64,000 nt of DNA from Oscillospiraceae bacterium. GTDB lineage: Bacteria > Bacillota > Clostridia > Oscillospirales > Oscillospiraceae. The DNA lies in the NCBI GenBank assembly GCA_017436035.1, contig JAFSDV010000015.1, forward strand, positions 1 through 64,000, given 5' to 3'. Below, piece after piece: positions 33,982 to 42,926 of the stretch. A program made the position numbers and the translations under genes. The notes beneath the pieces are model-generated. The model ran no database searches, had not been told where the DNA came from, and saw only the letters and a list, made by a program, of their open reading frames with translations. Each line of letters starts with the position of its first letter. Position 1 is the first letter of the stretch.

Positions 33982-34176
33982 TGCGCTGTAATGAACGGAA
34001 GCCTATGTAAAAACAAAACAAACGCATTGTATAATATAATAAGAAGTTGATTTGGATTTGTTGTCGAAAATGGTGAGAAATTTCGTGACAATCTCTGAAC
34101 TTTGTGTTATCTTATAAGTAAAGATCGTATGAAGAGCCAATGCGCAGGCGGTTTTACTGTTTTTGATTGAAAGGCG

Positions 34177-36306
34177 ATGCGAATTTTGAAAGGAAGAGTC
34201 AGAACAGAACAAGAGCAAGCTGCTTTTGGGAAACGCTTTTGTAAATATATATTGCAAATGCTGTTCTATTGCTGTGCGTTTTTATACTGGGAACTGTTAT
34301 TACGGGCATTTGATCAGGACAGTGTCTTTTTGACGGCTGCGTTGCCGCGAATTGTTCTGTTTTCTTTGGCTGCAGGAACGGCGGTATTTGTATTACTGGA
34401 GCTGATCCCCTGGTCTAAGCTGAGCCGTACAGCTGGCGGTCTGTTGCTTCTGTCAGGTTCGGTTTACATCTGCACGGAATACTGCTGCAAATCCTTTTTT
34501 GGAAACTATTTTGCCGTTGGCTATATGGGACAGATGGCAGAAGGCGTTGTAGGGGATTTTGGCGGGACTATGGTCGAGGTAATCAAAAACGCTATTCCGT
34601 TTATCCTGCTGGCACTGATTCCGTTTATTGCTTATATGCTCATCCGCACCCGCTTTTTCAGAAGAGCGCTGAACATGGGAAAATGCCGGCTGATTGGCAT
34701 GCTTCTGTTTGTGCTTTTTCAACTTCTTGGAAGCGCGTTGTCTGTCGGTGGCAGCAGCCGGAATTTGTATACCTATGATTTTCAAACCAACACTGCCATC
34801 GGCGAATTTGGTGCGTTTACATCTTTGCGGCTAGAGCTGCAGTATGCTGTTTTCGGTATGCCTGAACCGCCGCTGATTCAAATTGAGATTCCCACGGATG
34901 AAACGCCGGAGACCACCGGTGATGATCTGCAAAACTCAGAGTCTACCGATGGGGTGGGAGATCTTGATACACCGGAAGTGGTTTACGATTATAATAAGCT
35001 GCCTATTGATTTTGAAAAGCTTAAGCAAAATGCTGACAGCAGCACCCTGCAGGCCATGCATACCTATTTTGGAAGTCTTGAGGCTTCCCGGCAGAATCAA
35101 TACACCGGTCTGTTTGAGGGAAAGAATCTGATCTTGATTACAGCGGAGGCGTTTTGTCCTTATTTGATCAGTCAGGAGCTGACGCCGACCCTCTATAAGC
35201 TTTCCACTGAATCATTTGTGTTCACCAATTACTATCAACCCGACTGGCATCAGTCTACAGCCGGCGGTGAATTTGCCGTGTTGACCGGCTTGATTCCTAC
35301 CTGGCAGGGAAGCAATGTGGCGTTGAAGGCCAGCGCAGGCGTTGCAATGCCCTATACACTGGGCTGGGCATTCCGGGGACTGGGCTATGCGACACCCGCA
35401 TACCATAACAATAGCTACACCTACTATGACCGGCACAAGACCCATCCGAACTTTGGCTATGATTATACAGCGATCGGTAACGGCTTGGTACTGGAAACGA
35501 AAAACTGGCCCAATTCAGATTTTGAAATGATGAAGGCGACGGTGTCCGGTTATATTGAAGACTATTTGAAGACCGGAAAAAACTTCCATACCTATTATAT
35601 GACGGTCAGCGGACACGCCAATTACAACTGGATGGGCAACCTGATGGCGCTGAGAAACAAAGAGACGGCGCAGGCGGCTTACCCCAACAGCTCCGAAGCA
35701 GTGCAGGCATATATTGCCTGCAACCTGGAGCTGGAGTATGCCATGGCGTACCTGCTGGAGCAGCTGGAGGCTGCGGGAATCGCGGACGATACAGTTATTG
35801 CACTAACAACAGACCATTATCCTTACGGTTTGATTGAAAACGGAAAGGATTATTATGTAGAACTGTCCGGCGTTCAGGATACAGTGAATAATATCTCCCG
35901 CTACAAAAATTCGTTGATTATTTGGTGCGGCGCAATGGAAGAGCCGATCGTTGTAGACACACCCTGTTCCTCAATCGATATCGTACCCACGCTGAGTAAC
36001 CTCTTTGGCATTTCCTACGATTCCAGACTGTATTCCGGACGGGATGTGTTTGCACAGAATGATGAACCGGACCGGGTGTCCACCAGTATGCCGTTGGTTG
36101 TGCTGCCAATTGGGAATAGTTATAGCTGGATCACTGAAGCAGGGTCCTATGATGCATATACCGGAATCTTTACACCCAATGAAGGTATGCAGGTTAGCCA
36201 GAACTATGTCAGCACAGTATCCCAGCTGGTGAGTGCGAAATTCACTTATGCCAAGCAGGTTTTGCAGCAGGATTATTACAGTATCATTCAAAAAGAATTG
36301 AAATAA
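34177..36306 (+). CDS. LtaS/sulfatase-family membrane enzyme (phosphoglycerol transferase-like)
   Basis: A 709-aa membrane protein with about five N-terminal transmembrane helices (to about residue 200), a Pro/Thr/Glu-rich linker, and an extracellular alkaline-phosphatase/sulfatase-fold domain from about 310. Family metal-site motifs appear as LILITAEAF, the nucleophile Thr region HQSTAGGEFAVLTG, TVSGHANYNW and ALTTDHYPYG. LtaS-type enzymes transfer glycerol-phosphate or related groups to glycolipids or wall polymers. The ATG at 34177 has AAAGG only two bases away, so the true start may be slightly downstream (TTG at 34186). It closes the surface island; the substrate is inferred from family. 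Confidence 0.88.
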   Translation: MRILKGRVRTEQEQAAFGKRFCKYILQMLFYCCAFLYWELLLRAFDQDSVFLTAALPRIVLFSLAAGTAVFVLLELIPWSKLSRTAGGLLLLSGSVYICTEYCCKSFFGNYFAVGYMGQMAEGVVGDFGGTMVEVIKNAIPFILLALIPFIAYMLIRTRFFRRALNMGKCRLIGMLLFVLFQLLGSALSVGGSSRNLYTYDFQTNTAIGEFGAFTSLRLELQYAVFGMPEPPLIQIEIPTDETPETTGDDLQNSESTDGVGDLDTPEVVYDYNKLPIDFEKLKQNADSSTLQAMHTYFGSLEASRQNQYTGLFEGKNLILITAEAFCPYLISQELTPTLYKLSTESFVFTNYYQPDWHQSTAGGEFAVLTGLIPTWQGSNVALKASAGVAMPYTLGWAFRGLGYATPAYHNNSYTYYDRHKTHPNFGYDYTAIGNGLVLETKNWPNSDFEMMKATVSGYIEDYLKTGKNFHTYYMTVSGHANYNWMGNLMALRNKETAQAAYPNSSEAVQAYIACNLELEYAMAYLLEQLEAAGIADDTVIALTTDHYPYGLIENGKDYYVELSGVQDTVNNISRYKNSLIIWCGAMEEPIVVDTPCSSIDIVPTLSNLFGISYDSRLYSGRDVFAQNDEPDRVSTSMPLVVLPIGNSYSWITEAGSYDAYTGIFTPNEGMQVSQNYVSTVSQLVSAKFTYAKQVLQQDYYSIIQKELK

Positions 36307-36422
36307 ATTGAAAGTTGTCGTTTTTTGAATATTCGGGTACAATATAGCGTTTTGTATTGACACAGAAGAGATAATGTGATATTTTTATAATAAATAAGTC
36401 TAGTTAATTAATTGCTGTAATA

Positions 36423-36442
36423 TACTGATTTTACAATCAGTA
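36423..36442. promoter_or_regulatory. Operator-like palindrome before the sugar operon
   Basis: A perfect inverted repeat TACTGATT-TTAC-AATCAGTA, 37 bases before the first gene. It is a plausible binding site for the ROK repressor encoded within the operon. Promoter boxes nearby are poor: TTGACA at 36357 is 23 bp from TATAAT at 36386. Confidence 0.5.
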
Positions 36443-36478
36443 AAATAAATATTATTATTCTTTATGGAGGGTTTGACT

Positions 36479-37255
36479 ATGTTTGATGTAAAGAAAAGCC
36501 TGCAGATCCATTCGGTCAGAGAGGCATTTGAAGAGAATCCGGCAGAAGCGCTGAAGCGCGTAAAGGCTATGGGTTATGAAGGTGTGGAGCTCAATTATCC
36601 TGCAATGAAGAAAGCCGGAAGACCGGCAGCATTGTATGCCGAGGCTTTGAAGGATGCCGGTTTGAAGTGCTTCAGCTTTATGATCTCTTTGGAGCATGTT
36701 GAAACAGACGGATTGGATTATATTATCGAATACGCAAAGACTTTGGGTACTGAGACCATGGTGATCGGTGCAGTGAATTTTAGACAGCTGAAAGAAGAGC
36801 CCGGCTATGCCCAGAAAGCGCTTGAGCTGATCAAGATGGCTGCTGAAGCCTTTGAGAAGGCAGGCTTCGTAACCGGCTATCATAACCATGACAGCGATCA
36901 GTATGTAGTTGACGGTGAGAAGACCTTCCTGGAGTACTTGATGAGCAATACACCGAACTCCTTTGTGATGATGCTCGATACCGGCAATATGCTGGCAGGC
37001 GGCGGCGATCCTATTGCAATGGTAAAGAAATTCCCCGGACGTTCTCCTATCGTGCACATTAAGGGATACGGTCAGGCTGAGGGCTACACGACTCCGGTGT
37101 GGGATTCTGAGATCGATTGGAAGGAAATGATCAAGACTGCCGTAGAGCTGGGCGGAACAAAGATCATGAGTATTGAATTTGGCAAGCGTGGCGATTACGA
37201 ACCCTTTGATCGGGCGGAGAAGTCCTTTGTTTGGCTGAGTGAGCAGCTGCAGTAA
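36479..37255 (+). CDS. Sugar phosphate isomerase/epimerase (xylose isomerase-like TIM barrel) 1
   Basis: A 258-aa enzyme of the AP-endonuclease-2/IolE-like TIM-barrel family, which isomerises or epimerises sugars, ketosugars or inositol derivatives using a divalent metal. Likely metal ligands lie in GYHNHD, MLDTGNM, VHIKG and SIEFG, at the ends of barrel strands. GGAGG precedes ATG 36479; the frame's earlier ATG at 36464 lies inside that binding site. It is the first gene of the operon and is distinct in sequence from the second isomerase. The true substrate cannot be read from the sequence. Confidence 0.88.
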   Translation: MFDVKKSLQIHSVREAFEENPAEALKRVKAMGYEGVELNYPAMKKAGRPAALYAEALKDAGLKCFSFMISLEHVETDGLDYIIEYAKTLGTETMVIGAVNFRQLKEEPGYAQKALELIKMAAEAFEKAGFVTGYHNHDSDQYVVDGEKTFLEYLMSNTPNSFVMMLDTGNMLAGGGDPIAMVKKFPGRSPIVHIKGYGQAEGYTTPVWDSEIDWKEMIKTAVELGGTKIMSIEFGKRGDYEPFDRAEKSFVWLSEQLQ

Positions 37256-37295
37256 TATTTTATAAATTAAAATAATTTTTGAGAGGGACATTGAA

Positions 37296-38114
37296 ATGAA
37301 TATTGGTAGACAAGTATCGTTGCACGGGGATTTTTATGAGCCCATTCGTCATGCGGCACAGGATATGGGATTTCACAATATCCAGCTGCTGATGTGGCAT
37401 CCGTCAGAATATACGCAGGAAAATGCGGATATGATTCTGAAGGCTTGCAAGGATTTTGATGTAAAGGTCAGCGCACTGTGGTGCGGCTGGACAGGTCCGA
37501 GAGATTTCGGTTATCCCGGAATGTTCCACACCATCGGACTGGTTCCTGTTGCTTGGCGGGCACAGCGTACAAATGAACTGCTGGCGGGTGCGGAATTTGC
37601 CCGGAAGATCGGTGTTCAGGACATCGTGACCCATGTGGGCTTCATGTCTGATAATCCCTTTGATGAGGACCGTATGGGCGTGATGCACGCAATACGTCAT
37701 ATTTGTAAGACTATCGCACCTTTCGGTCAGCGGTTTCTGTTTGAGACCGGCGAAATGATCGCGACCACCCTGACCCAGCTGATCAAGGATATCAATGTAG
37801 AGAATATCGGTATCAACTTTGACTGTGCCAATATGATCATCAACTGCCGCGGCAATTCTGCGGACGCTCTGCGGATTTTGGCTCCCTTGGTACGGGGTGT
37901 TCACATTAAGGATGCAGTGCCTCCTGTTGGTATGGATCCCAAGGGTAAGGAAGTTAAGGCAGGCGAGGGAACAGCAAACTTCCCCGAGTTGATTCGTATT
38001 TTGAAGGAAGCCGGTTATGACGGCGATCTGACCATCGAGCGTGAGATCTCCGATAAGGTGCAGCGGGACATCGATGTGATGGACACCAAGGCATTCCTGG
38101 AAAAATTACTGTAA
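37296..38114 (+). CDS. Sugar phosphate isomerase/epimerase 2
   Basis: A second TIM-barrel isomerase/epimerase of 272 aa, only distantly similar to the first. Barrel-end motifs include THVGF, FETGEM (metal Glu), NFDCANMI (metal Asp), VHIKDA (metal His) and TIEREIS (metal Glu). Such proteins act on ketosugars, tagatose/psicose-like sugars or glycoside intermediates. GAGAGG lies seven bases before the ATG and 40 bases separate it from the previous gene. Having two divergent copies side by side suggests successive steps or two substrates (inference). Confidence 0.88.
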   Translation: MNIGRQVSLHGDFYEPIRHAAQDMGFHNIQLLMWHPSEYTQENADMILKACKDFDVKVSALWCGWTGPRDFGYPGMFHTIGLVPVAWRAQRTNELLAGAEFARKIGVQDIVTHVGFMSDNPFDEDRMGVMHAIRHICKTIAPFGQRFLFETGEMIATTLTQLIKDINVENIGINFDCANMIINCRGNSADALRILAPLVRGVHIKDAVPPVGMDPKGKEVKAGEGTANFPELIRILKEAGYDGDLTIEREISDKVQRDIDVMDTKAFLEKLL

Positions 38115-38134
38115 TTTAAAAGAGGTAATGAATT

Positions 38135-39010
38135 ATGGCAAAGCAAATTAGAGCAATGATGATCGGCGCACACCCCGACGATCTGGATTTCCGCTGCGGC
38201 GGTATTGCGGTAAAGTATGCCCGGGCAGGTCATAAGGTGAAGTTTTTGGCTATGTGCAACGGCAGCGGCGGTCACCATATTATGTCCCCTAAGGAGATCT
38301 CCGAAAGACGGTATAAGGAGACTCAGCGTGTTGCCGAGATCGCGGGTATTGAATACGATGTGTGGATGGACAGTGAAGACTGTGAACTGATGGCAGATCT
38401 GGAGACCCGGAAGCGGCTGGTTCGTGAAATCCGGAAGTTCAATCCGGACGTGATCTTCTGCTCCAGACCCAACGACTACCACCCGGATCACCGGAGCGCT
38501 TCCCAGCTGGTGCAGGACGCTTCTTACGTGGTGATCGTTCCCCACTTCTGCCCGGATGTTCCGGCTATGAAGAAGGCTCCGGTCATCCTGCATTTCTATG
38601 ACCATTTCCAGAACCCGCCCTTTAAGGCGGATCTGATGATCGACGTGGAGGATGCTATCGACGAGAAATTCGAGATGCAGGCTGCCCATGAATCTCAGAT
38701 GTTTGAGTGGCTGCCCTATACCAAGGGCACGCTGGATCAGGTTCCTGCCGATCCTGAGGAGCGGAAGGAATGGCTGCGTCAGCCCCGGATCCCCCGGGAC
38801 GGCTCTTTGGATATGAGCATGTTCACAAAGAATCTGATCGGTTCTCCCAGTGAATACCGTGAAGCTGCTGCTGCGGTCAAGTTCCGCGATAAGCTGATCG
38901 AGCGGTACGGTGAAAAGGGCAAGGATATCTACTTTGCTGAGGGCTTCAGTGTTTGTGAGTACGGTGCGCCGTTGAGCAAGGAAGCAGAGCAGGAGCTGTT
39001 CCCCTTCTAA
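38135..39010 (+). CDS. PIG-L family deacetylase
   Basis: A 291-aa zinc-dependent deacetylase of the PIG-L/LmbE family, which includes enzymes that remove N-acetyl groups from GlcNAc-containing glycolipids, mycothiol and bacillithiol precursors, and diacetylchitobiose. The zinc motif AHPDDLDF near residue 12 and HPDH (about 110) in NDYHPDHRS are present. It begins 20 bases after isomerase 2. It has no signal peptide, so it acts on an imported, acetylated cytosolic substrate, perhaps an amino sugar or acetylated glycoside (inference). Confidence 0.92.
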   Translation: MAKQIRAMMIGAHPDDLDFRCGGIAVKYARAGHKVKFLAMCNGSGGHHIMSPKEISERRYKETQRVAEIAGIEYDVWMDSEDCELMADLETRKRLVREIRKFNPDVIFCSRPNDYHPDHRSASQLVQDASYVVIVPHFCPDVPAMKKAPVILHFYDHFQNPPFKADLMIDVEDAIDEKFEMQAAHESQMFEWLPYTKGTLDQVPADPEERKEWLRQPRIPRDGSLDMSMFTKNLIGSPSEYREAAAAVKFRDKLIERYGEKGKDIYFAEGFSVCEYGAPLSKEAEQELFPF

Positions 39011-39082
39011 ATGTGATTCAAGGCTGTCGGATTGCTTGATGTTTTGAAAGTACATATTACTAAAGATTAGGCGGATTAAACG

Positions 39083-40291
39083 ATGGCAGTACGGTCAACA
39101 GCAACGAAAATTCCAACTCAGCATCATATAAAGGCGATGCACCTGAAAGATATTTATCTGAAGGTACTTCAAAGTGACGGTATATCCCGCGCACGGCTGA
39201 AGGATGAAATGCATTTGAGCTTTCCTTCTGTGTCAGCGTTGGTGGATGAGCTGATCTCCCGAGGCGTTTTATATGAAGAAGGAACACAGGAAAGCGTTAG
39301 ACGGGGACGCCCCAGTATTTTGCTGCAGGTGAACCCGGATGCGCTGACCGTTCCGGTGGTGAATATGACCCGGGATGGCTATCAGTACTGCTTGTATGAC
39401 TGCTGCGGACGGGCATTAAAAGAAGGCTTTTTGCCTTACCCAGACAAGCCGAAGAGTTTGCTTGAGAAGTGGCATCCTGATGAGGAAATGATCTGCAAGC
39501 CCATTCAGCTGTTGATCAGCGGGTTTCGGGAACATTATAATATGCGGGAACTTGTATTATCAGTACCCGGAAGCGTGAATGTCAGAGGTGTTCTGACCTC
39601 ATCGGCGTTGCAGATCACAATGCCGGAAAAGTTTTTGCAGCGGTTGGAAGAAATGATCCAAATGCCCATAGCGATGGTCAACAATTCGGATGCGGAAGCT
39701 TATGCGGAGCAATTTTTCCAACCCCTTCCCGAGGATTATGTTTATATCCATGTGGGTAAGGGTGTAGGAGCGGGCATCATCCGCAACGGCAGAATCTTAG
39801 ACAGCGGACCAATGCGTGCCGGTGAGATCGGTCACATTTGTATCGATTATAACGGTCGGTCTTGTCCCTGTGGAAACCGGGGTTGCTTGGAACGGTATAT
39901 TGATGTGAGCCAACTGAACCAGGAGGCGGCGCAGCTGCTTCAGCGGAATACGGTTGAGTTTACGGATATTTGTCAGGCGCTGGAGCAGGAAAACCCCCAA
40001 ATTGTGGAAATGCTTCGGGAAAAGGCACGCCTGCTTTCTGTAGGAATCAGCAATATGATGGCAATGCAGCCGGTTTACCATGTGATCCTGGGCGGCGGAA
40101 TTGAACAGCTTGGGGAGCGTTTTTTAGAAATGCTCCGTAAAGCAATTAAAGCTTATGGATTTCGCAAGTATATGAATCGTCTTACAATCACTTATACCGC
40201 AAACACTTCCGGAAGCGGTGCGTTGGGTGCGATGTGGAATTACTTGCATCATCAAATGAAAATTGAAAAATTATTTAATATGGAGGAATAG
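39083..40291 (+). CDS. ROK family transcriptional regulator (NagC/XylR-like)
   Basis: A 402-aa repressor-type protein: N-terminal winged helix-turn-helix (about 20-80; ISRARLKDEMHLSFPSVSALV), then a ROK sugar-kinase-like domain. The GAGII loop with VGKGVGAGIIRNG, the GEIGH motif and the zinc motif CPCGNRGCLE are seen. The catalytic kinase Asp is not obvious, since the usual DNDAN is VNNSDAEA, so this should be a sensor rather than a kinase. It is inside the operon, and the palindrome at 36423 is a candidate operator. Confidence 0.92.
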   Translation: MAVRSTATKIPTQHHIKAMHLKDIYLKVLQSDGISRARLKDEMHLSFPSVSALVDELISRGVLYEEGTQESVRRGRPSILLQVNPDALTVPVVNMTRDGYQYCLYDCCGRALKEGFLPYPDKPKSLLEKWHPDEEMICKPIQLLISGFREHYNMRELVLSVPGSVNVRGVLTSSALQITMPEKFLQRLEEMIQMPIAMVNNSDAEAYAEQFFQPLPEDYVYIHVGKGVGAGIIRNGRILDSGPMRAGEIGHICIDYNGRSCPCGNRGCLERYIDVSQLNQEAAQLLQRNTVEFTDICQALEQENPQIVEMLREKARLLSVGISNMMAMQPVYHVILGGGIEQLGERFLEMLRKAIKAYGFRKYMNRLTITYTANTSGSGALGAMWNYLHHQMKIEKLFNMEE

Positions 40292-40294
40292 ACA

Positions 40295-41293
40295 ATGTTA
40301 AAAGTCGGTTTGATCGGTTTTGGCTCTATTGCCAAGGGTGCCCATATGGGTGCGTACAGAAGAATCAAGTCAGAAAACGGTCCTGTAGTGGTTGAGGCGA
40401 TCTGCGATATTAATCCTGCGAGATTGGAAGGACTTGAGGGCTATCGGCTGTATACCAGCGTTGAGGAAATGCTGGAGAAGGAGCAGGGAAAGCTGGATTA
40501 TGTGGATATTTGTGTACCTACCTATCTGCATGCAGAGCTCTCTATTAAGGCTATGGAAGCAGGCTTTAATGTACTTTGCGAGAAGCCTATGGCGCGGAAT
40601 GTGGAACAGTGCCAGCAGATGATTGATGCATCCAAGCGGACAGGCAAGCTGCTGATGACCGCTTTCTGCAACCGCTTCTTCGGAGCAGCTCAGTACATCC
40701 GCGATCTGATCAAGAGCGGCGAGCTGGGTGCTGTCCGTAACGCGGAGTTCTCCCGTATTCAGGATTCTGCGCCTACTGCAAACCCCTGGTTCCTGGACGG
40801 CGAGCTGTCCGGCGGTGCAGCACTGGACCTGCATATTCACGATGTAGATATGATCAACTGGATGTTTGGCATCCCGAAGAGTGTTAACACGGTCGGCAAG
40901 TCCTCTTTGACAAAGGGCGGCTATGACAGCCTGTCCACCAACTTCCTGTATGATGACAATGTGTTTGTGCACGCTTACTGTGACTGGACCACCCTTAAGT
41001 GTAAGTATAATGTCCGCACCATTGCGGTGTACTTTGAAAAGGGTTATGTCTTTGTGGACCGCAGCGCAGGACGCGAGGCGTTTGTGAAGGTCACCAACGA
41101 CGGCGAAGTTACAGATATGACCGATAAGCTGAAGTTTGAGGCCTACTACGGTGAGGTAATGTATTATACCGATTGCTTGATAAATGGCAAGCCTGTTTCT
41201 GAGTGCCTGCCTGAGAATACCATCCACAGTGTCCGGATGGTTCAGGCAGAGATTGAGTCCGCTGACAAGGGCGGTCAGGTCGTAAATCTGTAA
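40295..41293 (+). CDS. Gfo/Idh/MocA family oxidoreductase 1
   Basis: A 332-aa NAD(P)-dependent dehydrogenase for sugars, glycosides or inositols. The N-terminal Rossmann motif is GLIGFGSIAKGAHM (about 4-17); the family signature CEKPMARN carries the conserved Lys; the catalytic His area is DLHIHDVDMINW. GGAGG precedes the ATG, and only three bases separate it from the ROK gene. It is about 60-70% identical by eye to its neighbour oxidoreductase 2. Oxidation to a 3-keto sugar or reversal of such a step is a plausible role (inference). Confidence 0.93.
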   Translation: MLKVGLIGFGSIAKGAHMGAYRRIKSENGPVVVEAICDINPARLEGLEGYRLYTSVEEMLEKEQGKLDYVDICVPTYLHAELSIKAMEAGFNVLCEKPMARNVEQCQQMIDASKRTGKLLMTAFCNRFFGAAQYIRDLIKSGELGAVRNAEFSRIQDSAPTANPWFLDGELSGGAALDLHIHDVDMINWMFGIPKSVNTVGKSSLTKGGYDSLSTNFLYDDNVFVHAYCDWTTLKCKYNVRTIAVYFEKGYVFVDRSAGREAFVKVTNDGEVTDMTDKLKFEAYYGEVMYYTDCLINGKPVSECLPENTIHSVRMVQAEIESADKGGQVVNL

Positions 41294-41327
41294 GTTGAAT
41301 TGGTCAGCAATCGAAAGGGAAGACAGT

Positions 41328-42323
41328 ATGTTAAGAGTCGGCTTGATTGGCTTTGGAATTATTGCCAAGGGTTCTCATATGTCCGCATACAGACGTATTC
41401 TGGAGGAAAACGGTCCTGTTATTGTGGAAGCGATCTGTGATGCGGATCCCAGTCGTTTGGAGGGCTTGGAGGGCTATCGCCTTTATACCAGTGTAGATGA
41501 AATGCTGGAAAAGGAGCAGGGGAAGCTGGATTTTGTCGATATTTGCGCTCCTTGCTTTATGCATGAGGAATTATCTGTAAAGGCTATGAAGGCTGGATTC
41601 CATGTGCTTTGCGAGAAGCCTATGGCGCGCAGCGTTGAAGAATGTCAGCGAATGATAAACACTTCCAAACAGACCGGAAAGCTGTTGATGAACGGTGTTT
41701 GTAATCGTTTCTTCGGTGCGGCTCAATATATTCGCGGTTTGGTTCAAAGCGGCGAATTAGGGGCAGTGAGAAATGCAGACTTTTCCAGAATCGGATTCCT
41801 TTCCTCTAAAGCCGGATGGGTTCGTAACGGAAAGCTATCTGGCGGTGCAATGCTGGATCTGCATATCCATGATGTAGATATGATCAATTGGATGTTTGGC
41901 GTTCCTAAGAGCGTCAGCGCCGTAGCAAAGTCTTTTATAACCCAGGATGGCTATGACAGTATGTCTGTCAACTATATGTACGAGGATAATATGTTTGTGC
42001 ACGCTTATTGCGACTGGGTTACACCGCAGAACAAGTACAATACACGAACGATCGCAGTATATTTTGAAAAAGGTTACGTTTATTTAGATCGCTCTAAGGG
42101 ACGGGAAGTTTTTGTAAAGGTCACCAATGATGGTGAAATTACAGATATGACCGCGCAGATAAAGTTTGATGTTTTCTACCGTGAAATTCTGTATTTTGCT
42201 GACTGTATTGCAAACGGCAAGCCTGTATCTGAGTGCCTGCCTGAGGATATTATGAACAGCGTCCGGATTATTATGGCGGAGATGGAGTCTGCGGATAAGA
42301 GGGGACAGGTCGTGGATCTGTAA
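41328..42323 (+). CDS. Gfo/Idh/MocA family oxidoreductase 2
   Basis: A 331-aa paralogue of the preceding gene with the same length and motifs: GLIGFGIIAKGSHM, CEKPMARS, DLHIHDVDMINW. Differences cluster in a substrate-loop region after NADFSR, where copy 1 has DSAPTANPW and this one has IGFLSSKAGW, suggesting a different substrate or step. The ATG at 41328 follows AAAGGGAA by six bases; an upstream in-frame ATG at 41295 is unsupported. It is the last gene before the terminator at 42338. Confidence 0.93.
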   Translation: MLRVGLIGFGIIAKGSHMSAYRRILEENGPVIVEAICDADPSRLEGLEGYRLYTSVDEMLEKEQGKLDFVDICAPCFMHEELSVKAMKAGFHVLCEKPMARSVEECQRMINTSKQTGKLLMNGVCNRFFGAAQYIRGLVQSGELGAVRNADFSRIGFLSSKAGWVRNGKLSGGAMLDLHIHDVDMINWMFGVPKSVSAVAKSFITQDGYDSMSVNYMYEDNMFVHAYCDWVTPQNKYNTRTIAVYFEKGYVYLDRSKGREVFVKVTNDGEITDMTAQIKFDVFYREILYFADCIANGKPVSECLPEDIMNSVRIIMAEMESADKRGQVVDL

Positions 42324-42337
42324 CCAACATACTAAAG

Positions 42338-42373
42338 GGCAGCCCTGTACAATAAGTGCAGGGCTGCCTTTTT
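42338..42373 (+). terminator. Terminator of the sugar operon
   Basis: A 13-bp stem GGCAGCCCTGTAC/GTGCAGGGCTGCC (one G-T pair) with loop AATAA, followed by TTTTTG. Confidence 0.9.
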
Positions 42374-42383
42374 GTATAGAGAA

Positions 42384-42850
42384 AACCACGCGTTAGACGC
42401 GTGGTTCAATAAAGCCTATGGCGGCGAGTAAAAATCCCTGTTAAGATTATAGGTGCGGTCCGCCAACTGCACAAACAATCAAAACAGGGAGGCACTCATA
42501 TGAGTATGAGTAGCACTGCAATTATACTGCAATGTATAATAGAAAGCAATTTAAAGTGTAATTATAGGTAGATGCTATTTTATGCGAAAGTGGGTACTTA
42601 GAATACGAATAGTGTTCGGTTCAAAAGTGCAAGTGTGTGTCAATAGCTATCTATTTTGCAGTTGGCGGAATAGAATTACGCGTTTACGTGTTACGCGAGG
42701 AACAGAGGGCTATGCCCGCACATGAAGAACCCCCGGTTTCACTGGGATTCCTTTTTGTATGCTGACGGGGAACACGCTTGTTAACTCCGGCGTGTGTTCA
42801 CAGACATACTTAAAAAAGGACGGGAATGAAGATTTTTATACGGTTTGCTC
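42384..42850. other. Gene-free patch with decayed mobile-element-like features
   Basis: No intact gene is present. A 10-bp hairpin AACCACGCGT/ACGCGTGGTT (42384-42406) resembles the subterminal hairpins of IS200/IS605 elements. TCCGCCAACTGCA (42459-42471) and TGCAGTTGGCGGA (42657-42669) form a 13-bp inverted repeat 211 bases apart. A 23-codon frame at 42500-42571 has a GGGAGG site but no recognisable product. An open frame ending at the TGA near 42765 has the tail AHEEPPVSLGF, and a hairpin CCCGG/CTGGG with a T-run sits at 42732-42755. Together this suggests remains of an insertion sequence; the exact class is unproven. Confidence 0.4.
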
Positions 42851-42879
42851 TTGAAGAACGGGAATAAATTATGTATAAT
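42851..42879 (+). promoter_or_regulatory. Promoter of the membrane protein gene
   Basis: TTGAAG (42851-42856), a 17-bp spacer and TATAAT (42874-42879), 48 bases before the ATG. Confidence 0.75.
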
Positions 42880-42926
42880 ACAAATAATGAGCTCAATATC
42901 AGAAAAACTTATAGGGAGTTTGTTCT

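Noticed and set aside
36357..36391. Consensus promoter for the sugar operon
   Set aside because: TTGACA and TATAAT are 23 bp apart, too far for normal sigma-A spacing.
42500..42571. 23-codon frame with a good RBS
   Set aside because: No recognisable product and it lies in a decayed patch; kept only as part of that region.
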